Assembly: GCA_001399795.1 (NCBI GenBank)
Contig: LIHK01000008.1
Coordinates: 1 to 43,519 of the forward strand
Source: Candidatus Bathyarchaeota archaeon BA2
Lineage (GTDB): Archaea > Thermoproteota > Bathyarchaeia > Bathyarchaeales > Bathyarchaeaceae
Length of the DNA stretch: 43,519 nt
Direction: 5' to 3'
The first letter of the stretch is position 1, and each line of letters begins with the position of its first letter. The notes under the pieces are model-generated. The model saw only the letters and a list, made by a program, of their open reading frames with translations, did not search any database and had not been told where the DNA came from. Positions 30,850 to 38,418 of the stretch are shown here, piece after piece. The position numbers and the translations under genes were made by a program.

Positions 30850-31028
30850 AGCAAAATGGAGAGCGGGAAACCAAGACAATATCTTCTCACGGCGTTTCGG
30901 GCACTTCATTCGAGCCACCGTAACATTTTACCTAAAGAAGAAGTTTATTACTGTAAAGTTCTCTAAAATGCTGGCACAAAAACGAGGCATCTTACGTGTG
31001 TAATCGCTAACGTGCTACTTCACAATCC

Positions 31029-31367
31029 ATGAAAAGGGGACCTATTTTGGATGGTATACATGGTTCTGTAGGCATTTCGGACCTTGCGGCTAGGACTGGT
31101 TTCGCTAGGACGACTCTTTTGACCCACATCAATCGCCTTGAAGAGCTGGGGTTCATTGTGTGGGATAAGGTTTTTACCGGTAGGAAAGGAAGGCCAAGGC
31201 TCCTCTATAGGCTCAAATCTCCGAAGGCAAAAGCCATAGGGTCAATTGAGTTCGTCGCCATAGCATTCAAGGGTCTTAAGCACCTCTGCAGATTTGAGAA
31301 GGGCGGATGGTGCAAAGATACGAGGAAGAAATGCACACCAGAAAACTGCCCATCGATCATAAAATGA
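31029..31367 (+). CDS. Winged-helix regulator with a cysteine-rich tail
   Basis: Protein of 112 residues. Residues 10-60 form a winged helix (GISDLAARTGFARTTLLTHI, then NRLEELGFIVWDKVFTGRKG with the basic wing). The C-terminal tail holds four cysteines, HLCRFEKGGWCKDTRKKC and PENCPS, a likely metal or Fe-S site for sensing. ATG 31029. It precedes the MNT/HEPN pair by 70 bases on the same strand and could regulate it. No family name can be given; the tail is unlike ArsR or SmtB proteins. Confidence 0.7.
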   Translation: MKRGPILDGIHGSVGISDLAARTGFARTTLLTHINRLEELGFIVWDKVFTGRKGRPRLLYRLKSPKAKAIGSIEFVAIAFKGLKHLCRFEKGGWCKDTRKKCTPENCPSIIK

Positions 31368-31437
31368 ATAAAATCTTTTTTGTCAGTATTTGCACATCTA
31401 TTGATTAAGTGTTAATGTTAATATAAAGTGAGGACAC

Positions 31438-32061
31438 ATGGAGACTAAAAAAAGACTTAGAGAACTCATTAATGAATACACGAGAACCTGCAAGGAGCTC
31501 ATGTGCGCAGTAATCTATGGAAGCTACGCTTTAGGCGAATTCACCGAGAGCAGCGACATAGACCTCCTACTCGTGACAGAGGACGATAGAGGAATGGAAA
31601 CATTCCATGAGCTTCTCAATGGAAGAATCGTTGAAATGACCACGGTTGGACACAAACTTTTTGATGAAATGGTCAAGGATGCGAATCCCTTCATAGTTGG
31701 AGCCCTCATATATGGCATACCGATCTATGGGAAAAAAGTCATCGAAGCCGCCAAGAAGTCACTTAACGATAAAACGCTGAAAGGCTGGTCTGAAAAATAC
31801 TACAAGAAAGGGATCGAAAGGCTGAAGGAAGCTGAGACGGACAACAGCGAAGCAATAGCAGCCGTTACATTGCTCCTAAACGCGTACCTAATCACAAGCG
31901 GCGACCTAAGACTTTCCTACTCACTAGATAAACTCACGGGGAGGATAAAGGACGAAGACCTTAGGAACCTATTAAACGACTTCAAAAAGGCCAGCGAAGC
32001 GAAGAACCTCGATTACGCAAAGGAAATAGCCAAGGTTGTGGAGCTAAAGATACTTGAGTAA
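31438..32061 (+). CDS. MNT-type nucleotidyltransferase (antitoxin of an MNT/HEPN pair)
   Basis: Minimal nucleotidyltransferase fold at the N-terminus: VIYGSYALGEFTESSDIDLL with the G-S and D-x-D catalytic residues. The C-terminal half is helical (KYYKKGIERLKEAETDNSEA) and itself HEPN-like, so the chain may be an MNT-HEPN fusion of 207 residues. In known pairs the MNT partner AMPylates and silences the HEPN RNase. It overlaps the following HEPN gene by eight bases, the usual arrangement. It lies in the accessory island. Confidence 0.82.
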   Translation: METKKRLRELINEYTRTCKELMCAVIYGSYALGEFTESSDIDLLLVTEDDRGMETFHELLNGRIVEMTTVGHKLFDEMVKDANPFIVGALIYGIPIYGKKVIEAAKKSLNDKTLKGWSEKYYKKGIERLKEAETDNSEAIAAVTLLLNAYLITSGDLRLSYSLDKLTGRIKDEDLRNLLNDFKKASEAKNLDYAKEIAKVVELKILE

Positions 32062-32383
32062 GTTTAAAGACACCGCTAAACTTTTCCTAAAAGACGCCGA
32101 AAAAGACGTAGCAAGCAAAAGGTATGCAAGCTGCGTAATCCACGCACACCTAGTCATCGAACATACATTGAAGGCACGCCTAGTGGAAAAAGGCGTGAGC
32201 CCCAAGTTTAAAACTCTCCCCGACTTAACGCACCAAGCCTTAAAGTCAGACCTCATAGATCACAACATGTCCAAGCAAATTCTCGACATAAACTCCCTAA
32301 GGAACAAGATATACCATGAAGGCTACATACCAACTGGCCGCGAAGCCATTTTTGCTCTAGCAACCACGAAGAAACTCCTTTAA
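32054..32383 (+). CDS. HEPN-domain protein (toxin of an MNT/HEPN pair)
   Basis: Four-helix HEPN protein of 109 residues. Seen: KLFLKDAEKDVASKRYASCV at the start, VIEHTLKARLVEKG, and the RNase motif R-x4-H in LRNKIYHEG. The start is TTG 32054, inside the end of the nucleotidyltransferase gene, indicating translational coupling. Together they form a type of toxin-antitoxin module that is abundant in archaea. The ribonuclease motif is intact, so activity is possible. Confidence 0.82.
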   Translation: MSKFKDTAKLFLKDAEKDVASKRYASCVIHAHLVIEHTLKARLVEKGVSPKFKTLPDLTHQALKSDLIDHNMSKQILDINSLRNKIYHEGYIPTGREAIFALATTKKLL

Positions 32384-32534
32384 CCACTTAATATGTACGT
32401 CGCAGTCGCGCACCGGTGCAAACCTTGCCAGACGATGAAATATGTTTTCCGTATTAGGGGAGGGGGCTATAGAGGGGTCTACAAAGAGAGAACAACGCAA
32501 AATAACGTAACAACCCTCTTTCACACAATCTGAA

Positions 32535-32572
32535 CAACACATCGTAAGGTTAATAGGCTACGTTTCAAACTA
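32535..32572 (+). repeat. Direct repeat R2 (right boundary of the accessory island)
   Basis: Second copy of repeat R1 in the same orientation: taataggctacgtttcaaac against taataggttacgtttcaaac. The wider stretch caacacatc...ctagc keeps the similarity with a two-base insertion. It lies immediately before the EF-2 gene in a 223-base non-coding gap (32384-32606). Confidence 0.55.
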
Positions 32573-32583
32573 GCATGCTAGTT
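32568..32583. promoter_or_regulatory. Perfect 16-base palindrome upstream of EF-2
   Basis: aactagcatgctagtt reads the same on both strands and overlaps the end of repeat R2, 24 bases before the EF-2 start codon. It could be an operator, an element end or a structured leader. Confidence 0.35.
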
Positions 32584-32606
32584 CACCATAATAGAGGAAG
32601 GCAAAA

Positions 32607-34817
32607 GTGCCCAGGTTCAGGCAAACAAGCGACATCCTAAAACTCATGACAAAAAAACAGGACATCCGAGACATAGGCATAATCGCCCACATAGACCACG
32701 GAAAAACAACCATGACAGACTCCCTCCTAGCAGAAGCCGGCCTCCTATCACCAAAAATAGCAGGAGAAGCAAGAGCCCTAGACTACCTAGAAGAAGAACA
32801 AAAAAGAGGCATCACAATCAAAACAGCCAACATATCCCTCCTCCACGAAATAGAAAACAAACCATACGTCGTCAACCTCATCGACACACCTGGGCACGTA
32901 GACTTCACAGGAAAGGTAACACGCGCCCTAAGGGCCATCGACGGGGTCGTCGTAGTCGTAGACGCAGTTGAAGAAGTCATGGTTCAAACAGAAACCGTGA
33001 CAAGACAAGCCCTAGAGGAAAGAGTTAGACCCGTCCTATTCATCAACAAAGTCGACCGCCTAATAAGAGAACTAAAACTCAGCTCAGACCAAGTGCAAAG
33101 CAAATTGCTCCGAATAATCCGCGACTTCAACAACCTAATAGACCTCTACGGAGAACCGGAGTACAAAGATCAATGGAGAGTAGACCCAGCCAAGGGAACT
33201 GTTGCCTTCGGCTCAGCCCTCCACAGGTGGGGCTTCACCGTCGACATAGCCCAGCAAAAAGGAATTAAATTCAGCGATGTCGTGGAGGCATACCATAAAG
33301 AACAGTGGCAAGAACTCCAAAAAACGATTCCCCTCCACCAAGCCATATTGGACATGGTCGTCAAAAACCTCCCAAACCCCATAGATGCACAAAAATACAG
33401 AGTGCCCCAAATCTGGAAAGGAGAGCCAGACTCTGAAATAGGACAAGCCATGCTCAACTGCGACGACAACGGACCAACCGTAATATGCTTCACATCAGCC
33501 CAAATGGACCCTCACGCAGGACTAGTCGCCACAGGCAGAATATTCTCAGGAACAATCCAAGAAGGTGACCAGATTTACCTCGTTGGAGCCAAGAAAGAAT
33601 ATAGAGTTCAACAAGTCTCCATGTATATGGGCGCCTTCAGAGAAGTTGTGAATCGCCTAGTAGCCGGAAACATAGCAGCGCTACTCGGATTAGACCTCGC
33701 AAGAGCTGGCGAAACCCTCATCAACATGTCACACCGAGACGCCATGATTCCCTTCGAACGAATAAAATACGTTTCCGAACCAGTCATCACCATCGCAGTA
33801 GAACCAAAACACCCAAAGGATCTGCCACGACTCGTAGACATTATGCACCGCTTGGCAATCGAAGACCCCAACCTAGTGACCACGATAAACAAGGAAACTG
33901 GCGAATATCTGCTCAGCGGAATGGGCGAGCTCCACCTAGAAATCGCTGTTAAATTCCTCAAGGACTATGGAGGAGGACTAGAGATTCTTACATCCCGCCC
34001 CATAGTCGTTTACCGAGAAAGCATTACCGGACAGGGCGTGGTGGCAATGGGAAAAAGCCCCAACAAACACAACAAATTCTGGATACAGGCGGAGCCGCTG
34101 GAGGGCAAACTCATTGAAATGATTGAAAAAGGAGAAATCATGGAAGAGATGGGGCGAAAAAAGATAGGCACTGTCCTATACAAGGAAGCCGGATGGCCCG
34201 CCCACGAAGCAAGAAACGTCTGGGCTCTAGAAGAACATAAAAACATGCTAGTTGATATGGCAAAGGGCATACAATACCTTAGAGAAGCAAGAGACATGAT
34301 CATTGCAGGCTTCAGATGGGCAGCTCAGGCAGGTCCCCTCTGTGAAGAACCCATGCGAGGAGTCAAAGTAAAGCTCATGGACGTCCAGTTGCACGAAGAC
34401 CCTGTGCATCGCGGGCCAGCGCAGGTTATGCCTGCAACAAGAAGGGCTTTCCTCGGCTCGTTTCTAACAGCTGGACCCGTCCTTCTTGAACCCGTATACA
34501 AAATAGGTGTTTCAGTTCCCCACCAATGGGTTGGAGAGGTAACAAGCATCATAACCCGTAAAAGAGGAAGAATAGCAGCCTCTGAACAGAAGGGCTCAAT
34601 AACCATGATCAACGGGTACATTCCAGTCTCTGAAACCTTTGGCCTGTCCGCCGAAATGAGGTCTGCAACCTCGGGCCACGCCTTTTGGCAGAGCCAATTT
34701 GACCACTGGGAAAAAGTTCCAGAAAGCATTGCATTAACGGTTATAGAGGAAATACGCAAGAGACGGGGATTGCCTCCGGAAATACCTAAACCAAGCAAAT
34801 TCATCGACGAAGCTTGA
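32607..34817 (+). CDS. fusA: Translation elongation factor EF-2
   Basis: GTPase that drives ribosomal translocation. Seen: G1 AHIDHGKTTMTDSLL, switch region EEQKRGITIK, G3 DTPGHVDF, G4 INKVD, domain II TSAQMDPHAGLVATGRIFSG, and in domain IV LHEDPVHRGPAQVMPATRRA, whose second histidine is the site of diphthamide in archaea and eukaryotes. The 736 residues are the archaeal length. The GTG 32607 follows a gaggaag site at the right distance and the N-terminus PRFRQTSDILKLM is archaeal. It stands alone, with mobile-looking repeats upstream. Confidence 0.97.
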   Translation: MPRFRQTSDILKLMTKKQDIRDIGIIAHIDHGKTTMTDSLLAEAGLLSPKIAGEARALDYLEEEQKRGITIKTANISLLHEIENKPYVVNLIDTPGHVDFTGKVTRALRAIDGVVVVVDAVEEVMVQTETVTRQALEERVRPVLFINKVDRLIRELKLSSDQVQSKLLRIIRDFNNLIDLYGEPEYKDQWRVDPAKGTVAFGSALHRWGFTVDIAQQKGIKFSDVVEAYHKEQWQELQKTIPLHQAILDMVVKNLPNPIDAQKYRVPQIWKGEPDSEIGQAMLNCDDNGPTVICFTSAQMDPHAGLVATGRIFSGTIQEGDQIYLVGAKKEYRVQQVSMYMGAFREVVNRLVAGNIAALLGLDLARAGETLINMSHRDAMIPFERIKYVSEPVITIAVEPKHPKDLPRLVDIMHRLAIEDPNLVTTINKETGEYLLSGMGELHLEIAVKFLKDYGGGLEILTSRPIVVYRESITGQGVVAMGKSPNKHNKFWIQAEPLEGKLIEMIEKGEIMEEMGRKKIGTVLYKEAGWPAHEARNVWALEEHKNMLVDMAKGIQYLREARDMIIAGFRWAAQAGPLCEEPMRGVKVKLMDVQLHEDPVHRGPAQVMPATRRAFLGSFLTAGPVLLEPVYKIGVSVPHQWVGEVTSIITRKRGRIAASEQKGSITMINGYIPVSETFGLSAEMRSATSGHAFWQSQFDHWEKVPESIALTVIEEIRKRRGLPPEIPKPSKFIDEA

Positions 34818-34865
34818 CACTTTTAAGCTAAGATTTGAAAATTCGATGCTTGTTTCGCGTAACAC

Positions 34866-34883
34866 AAATGTACATGTACATTT
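34866..34883. repeat. Perfect 18-base palindrome after EF-2
   Basis: aaatgtacatgtacattt is self-complementary and lies 49 bases after the EF-2 stop. The stretch 34818-35209 has no intact gene; apart from this palindrome it holds AT-rich sequence and the relic at 35095-35205. It could be a protein-binding site or part of a transcript end. Confidence 0.35.
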
Positions 34884-35094
34884 TGAAAAGCCATGGGGCC
34901 TCTCCACAGACATAAGGAGAAATCTCACTTTGATGTACCTCAACCTTATTCATCGATTACAACGAATATGTCTCAACAGATTTTCATCCTTAAAAAGATA
35001 GACCAAAGGAAGATGGCTACCAGCCCTTAAATCTCAAATTGAGAGTAAATCTTAAATCAAGAAAAGTTATCAACTATAATGAAGACTAGCTAAA

Positions 35095-35205
35095 TCAACT
35101 TCAGTTAAACCGGGGAAACCCGAGAGATTTAGCGAATCTTCCCTAGATGGTGTCTGTGGTGCAGCCTGAAGAGTACGCGATGAATCAGGTCCCACAGGCC
35201 GAATG
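35095..35205 (+). pseudogene. Possible tail of a TnpB-like (IS200/IS605) gene
   Basis: Two adjoining frames give TSVKPGKPERFSESSLDGV and, one base over, VVQPEEYAMNQVPQAEW. This resembles the variable C-terminal tails of archaeal IS605-type OrfB/TnpB proteins, which are followed by the element end. The same DNA folds well: ctgtgg (35152-35157) with ccacag (35192-35197) enclosing cctga/tcagg. No upstream TnpB catalytic or zinc-finger sequence remains. Alternatively a structured RNA. Weak call. Confidence 0.25.
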
Positions 35206-35209
35206 GTCT

Positions 35210-35707
35210 TCAAACTATACCTCTTCTACGTGCATCTTCAAGTATCTCTAACATCTTTTCTATGGGCGGGTCAGTTTCATTTGAATGCATCATTTTACGT
35301 CTAGCCTGTTTTGACTTCCTGTCAGCTTCTCTGACATAGGCACTATACTCCTTTGGCAAGAATTCAAATGGAGGGTTTGCCCATATTCCTTTCCCATAGT
35401 TGATTACCCCGAAAAGTCTTCTGAGATAATTAGACACTTTCTTCTGTGTTGTTCCATGAAACTCTTTGTCTATATGAATGACACAACCGGGTTGAAAGAC
35501 TTTGTTAACGGTCTTTAAAATTAAGATGGCATATATCTTTTCTCTCCAATCGGCGCAACCTATTGAAAGCTCATTTATTCTGTCTCTGGATAGACAAATG
35601 ATCCATTTATGTTGCTTTTTTCTAGAAAATCTCGTGGCCACGGAGTATTGATGTGGTGGTTGCTCGAGTTGACCAGCAAAATCTACTCCGACGAAGGGTT
35701 TTTTCAT
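35210..35707 (-). CDS. Hypothetical protein, possible RNase H-like fold
   Basis: Protein of 165 residues opening MKKPFVGVDFAGQ, a strand with an acidic residue as in RNase H-like nucleases and DUF429-type proteins. A second acidic strand VIHIDKEFHGTTQKKVSNYL fits the next catalytic position, and the tail DPPIEKMLEILEDA is helical. The family was not recognised with confidence. Alone in its strand context, with non-coding DNA on both sides. Start ATG 35707. Confidence 0.55.
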   Translation of the reverse strand: MKKPFVGVDFAGQLEQPPHQYSVATRFSRKKQHKWIICLSRDRINELSIGCADWREKIYAILILKTVNKVFQPGCVIHIDKEFHGTTQKKVSNYLRRLFGVINYGKGIWANPPFEFLPKEYSAYVREADRKSKQARRKMMHSNETDPPIEKMLEILEDARRRGIV

Positions 35708-36035
35708 TAGTTAGAACCCTCGGTTCTACGGACTTGAATCATCGTCCACTTTTTATCAATTCAGAAAGAACCGCTTCATGTCTTCTGCTGTATCGTGTGG
35801 CTTCCCCTTTCTTTAGAAATATTTCCAAGCGGGTAGTAAGTTTGGGAGTTTGGGGAGGCACGCCGATTTTCATACTCGACAACATCAATAATTCGATCGA
35901 TACAGGTTCCTTTGAAATCTTTCCCTCGCGATCCCCAGCGCGAGAGTCGCGGCTCTATTGATCCAAAATCCTGTCGCCATTATTTTGATGAGATCAGATT
36001 TTGATAATTTCCACAGACACGATGGAATTGCCTTT
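35708..36035. other. Non-coding stretch, nothing recognised
   Basis: This 328-base gap between two minus-strand genes has no frame with convincing composition. It holds cgcgatccccagcgcg at 35927-35942, a short imperfect inverted repeat, and AT-rich sequence. No RNA gene was recognised. Confidence 0.4.
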
Positions 36036-36410
36036 TCAGCCGGTAGATTTTTTTGAGATAATGATTAGCTGGCCGTCAGGCTCAAAATCTAACTTCATAT
36101 TCTTTTCAAGTTTCGCTTTTTCAGACTCCCAATCAATCGTAGGTTCCCCACCCAAAGTGAAGAAGATCGCACTCATCTTCCCCAAGATTGGCACTTCAAT
36201 GTAATCCAAGCACGCTTCTTTGATATAAACACGAGCAACACTTGAAGACATGGCCACAGCTGAACAAGCCAGAGAAATAGCGTTGCATATTCCAACGACC
36301 TCTAACTCTTCGACTCGCATCATTTTGTTGATGATATGATCAGAGTAGATAGTTGCCTTTCCTCTGCCTATATCTTCTGGACGAATAGCGATAAGTTCCG
36401 TCACAATCAC
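36036..36410 (-). CDS. Alba-like nucleic-acid-binding protein (tentative)
   Basis: Protein of 124 residues with an Alba-like pattern: a strand-helix start DIGRGKATIYSDHIINKMMR, then VGICNAISLACSAVAMSSSV that matches the A-I-x-x-A-x-x-x-A helix of Alba proteins, followed by VYIKEACLDYIEVP. It has an extra acidic C-terminal extension of about 40 residues. The classic N-terminal lysine pair for DNA contact is not evident. Start GTG 36410 or GTG 36404; a TATA-like tgtatattt lies about 30 bases upstream. Role in chromatin or RNA binding is inference. Confidence 0.45.
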   Translation of the reverse strand: MIVTELIAIRPEDIGRGKATIYSDHIINKMMRVEELEVVGICNAISLACSAVAMSSSVARVYIKEACLDYIEVPILGKMSAIFFTLGGEPTIDWESEKAKLEKNMKLDFEPDGQLIIISKKSTG

Positions 36411-36721
36411 CTTTTTAACAGGTCTTAATCGATTTGCTACAAATATACATTTTTCTTAGCGTGATCTTGTGGAACAATGCGTTTTGAGATGTTGTTCCAT
36501 TGATTGACCAATGCGGAGTGAATCCTTGTGCGTGATTTTAACGTTAATTTATTACTAAACTTTGGCAAATTTCTTGGATTTCACTTATTTTCACTAGAGA
36601 TTTGCCGTGATGATGCTTATTTTTCATGTTTCCCAACTTAAGTTTTTGCGCTATGAGCGCATTCAAAACCAAAATTTGCCATAGTTATTACTTTGCTAGA
36701 TCCCGGTGCTCAATCGAAAAA
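36411..36721. other. Non-coding stretch with an inverted repeat
   Basis: This 311-base gap holds the promoter of the Alba-like gene at its left end and an eight-base inverted repeat, tggaacaa (36470-36477) and ttgttcca (36492-36499), with a 14-base loop. No gene was recognised in the rest, which is AT-rich. Confidence 0.4.
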
Positions 36722-37606
36722 TTATCTAAAATAAGCGTCTATCAATTTTCTGCAATAGGCAGTACCGTCGCACAATGTTGTGTTAAGGTGGGAAAAGCCT
36801 TCTCGGCAAGAAGCGAAACTCAAATCGTGTTTCAATACGATAGGTCTCAGTTTCTCCAAAATTCTCCTTCTAAGTTCTTCGCGCAGGTATTTGTAGCCTA
36901 CAACCCATTTTCCATCAGCATACAACCTGAACAGCTTCTCATAAACTGGCGGGTTTGTCTGTTTCAACGTGGAAAAGAAGCCCCTCACGGGTTTCATGGT
37001 TGCTATGGTTATTTGCTTCACGTCCACGTCTGCCAGCGTTGAAACTAGCTTTTCAAAATCCTTCTCATCGTCGTTAATGGTTGGTATGATGGGATCTATT
37101 CTCACCACTGTGGCTATATCTTGTCCAGCTACTTTCTGCAGTGCGGACACCCTACGATCTGGAGATGGAGCATAAGGCTCTATGAAGCTCGCTAAATCTT
37201 CTCGCAAAGTTGTTATCGTCACTGACACGACGGTTGGGGTTCTTTTGAAAATATCCATGTCTCATGTAACAAGGTTTGATTTCGTAACAATGAGAAGGGG
37301 GAAACCATGCTTCGCCAGAACTTCAGCGCATCTTCGCGTAATCTTATATTCCCTTTCTAACGGTTGATATGGGTCTGTGCAGTCGCTCATCATCACCGGA
37401 TGTTTCAACTTGGTGTTTCTAGTCATGCTTTCTATTTGGTCTAACAACTTTAGGCGTGGCGAGGCTGGACCGACAAAGCTTGGAAACTTGACTGCATAGC
37501 AATAGATGCATTGGTGGGCGCACCTTCCGAGATAGGTGTTTATGTTGTATTTTGGGAGGCATGTGCATAATCCGGCTCTTGGAGCATTGAAAAGAGGCAG
37601 TTTCAT
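36722..37606 (-). pseudogene. SPL-like radical SAM protein interrupted by one in-frame TGA
   Basis: Two pieces in the same frame form one protein of the COG1533 / Rv2578c-like radical SAM group. The first (37606-37262) has LGRCAHQCIYCYAVKFPSF with CxxxCxxC near residue 30 and MMSDCTDPYQPLEREYKITR. It ends LLIVTKSNLVT-TGA. The second piece continues directly at 37261 with DMDIFKRTPTVVSVTITTLR, PSPDRRVSALQKV and VRIDPIIPTINDD. Intact members read KSDLVxRDIDLL here, so the TGA replaces a residue such as arginine (CGA to TGA). Restored length is about 294, normal for the group. It may be a recent nonsense mutation, a sequencing error or, less likely, two coupled polypeptides. Confidence 0.75.
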
Positions 37607-37709
37607 GATAGTATTTCTAAGCGTACGGTTGCCTTAATGTCTTTAGCTCTTCTGTCAGATACTGGAAACGGATACTTTTCAACTTGTTTATCATGAATGT
37701 TAATAATAG

Positions 37710-38086
37710 GCGCATAGAAATGCACTCATAGAAGCCGTCAATGTTGCTAAAAAATTTTCGGGATTCGTAAAAGTTACTACTGTTTATAGGGAAGGAATGA
37801 ATGAGGAAGCTAAGAAAGTTCTGGAAGAAGCAGAACAATATTTGAAAAAAGAGAAAATCGATCATAGTTTATCATCAATTCTTGGTTCCAATCCTTCTAG
37901 AGCCTTGGTAAACGTAGCTATACAGAAAATTTTGACCTCATCGTGGTCGGGAGCAGAGGTTTAAGCAGCGCAGCATCCTTCCTGCTAGGAAGCGTATCCA
38001 AAAAAGTAGTCCCCAAGTCTCATTGCGACGTTCTTGTTATTAAAAAGTGGACTCAAAAAGCCCCTCTGAACTCTAAACATGGCTAA
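37710..38086 (+). pseudogene. Universal stress protein (UspA family), frameshifted and N-terminally truncated
   Basis: Frame 1 reads RNALIEAVNVAKKFSGFVKV and AEQYLKKEKIDHSLSSI up to about 37925. One base over it continues FDLIVVGSRGLSSAASFLLG, the G-x2-G-x9-G-S ATP-binding signature of universal stress proteins, then SVSKKVVPKSHCDVLVIKKW, ending at 38086. The first strand with the family's conserved aspartate (about 30 residues) is missing and stop codons precede the readable part. At least two lesions, so it is a true relic or badly damaged by errors. Confidence 0.7.
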
Positions 38087-38236
38087 GCATCCTTCGCCAA
38101 AAACATGCCCATATTTGGATCCTAATCACAGAAGAATGTTAAAAAAAATATTTTTTCAGAAAAACAACTTGCGGCAAAAGCGACATTCATTTTGAGGCAT
38201 AAGAGATTTAAATTGACATTTGGTTACGGGTTTATG

Positions 38237-38346
38237 GCGGCCGTAGTCTAGAGATTAGTGCAAAACAGCGCCCTAATCGGAAAACCTGGTTAGGACTCCG
38301 GCTTCCCGAGCCGATAACCCGGGTTCGAATCCCGGCGGCCGCACCA
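38237..38346 (+). tRNA. tRNA-Gly (CCC) with an intron in the D-loop
   Basis: The seven-base acceptor stem gcggccg (38237-38243) pairs with cggccgc (38336-38342), followed by A and an encoded CCA (38344-38346). The T-arm ccggg-ttcgaat-cccgg lies at 38319-38335. The anticodon loop ttcccga (38303-38309) gives anticodon CCC at 38305-38307. The D-arm reads normally (gtctag joined to cctggttaggac) only if 38252-38284 is removed. A TATA-like tttaaatt lies about 30 bases upstream, where a tRNA promoter is expected. It lies between the stress-protein relic and apgM. Confidence 0.93.
38252..38284 (+). other. 33-base tRNA intron in the D-loop
   Basis: The insert carries its own stem gattag (38253-38258) with ctaatc (38273-38278). 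The flanking three-base bulges aga and aac, four bases apart on opposite strands, fit a relaxed bulge-helix-bulge site with cuts after 38251 and 38284. Joining gives the common archaeal D-loop agcctggtta. Boundaries could shift by a base or two. Confidence 0.75.
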
Positions 38347-38418
38347 AACCATTTACTGGCGTTCCAGCTCTGATTTAAATGGAAGTTACTATACAATTGA
38401 CGTTGGAGGCATCATAGT

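Noticed and set aside
32357-32542. Minus-strand frame in the gap before EF-2
   Set aside because: No promoter or ribosome site, and it overlaps the HEPN end and repeat R2.
37262-37264. In-frame TGA as a selenocysteine codon
   Set aside because: The expected residue is not cysteine, no redox motif surrounds it, and no archaeal SECIS-like element was recognised downstream.
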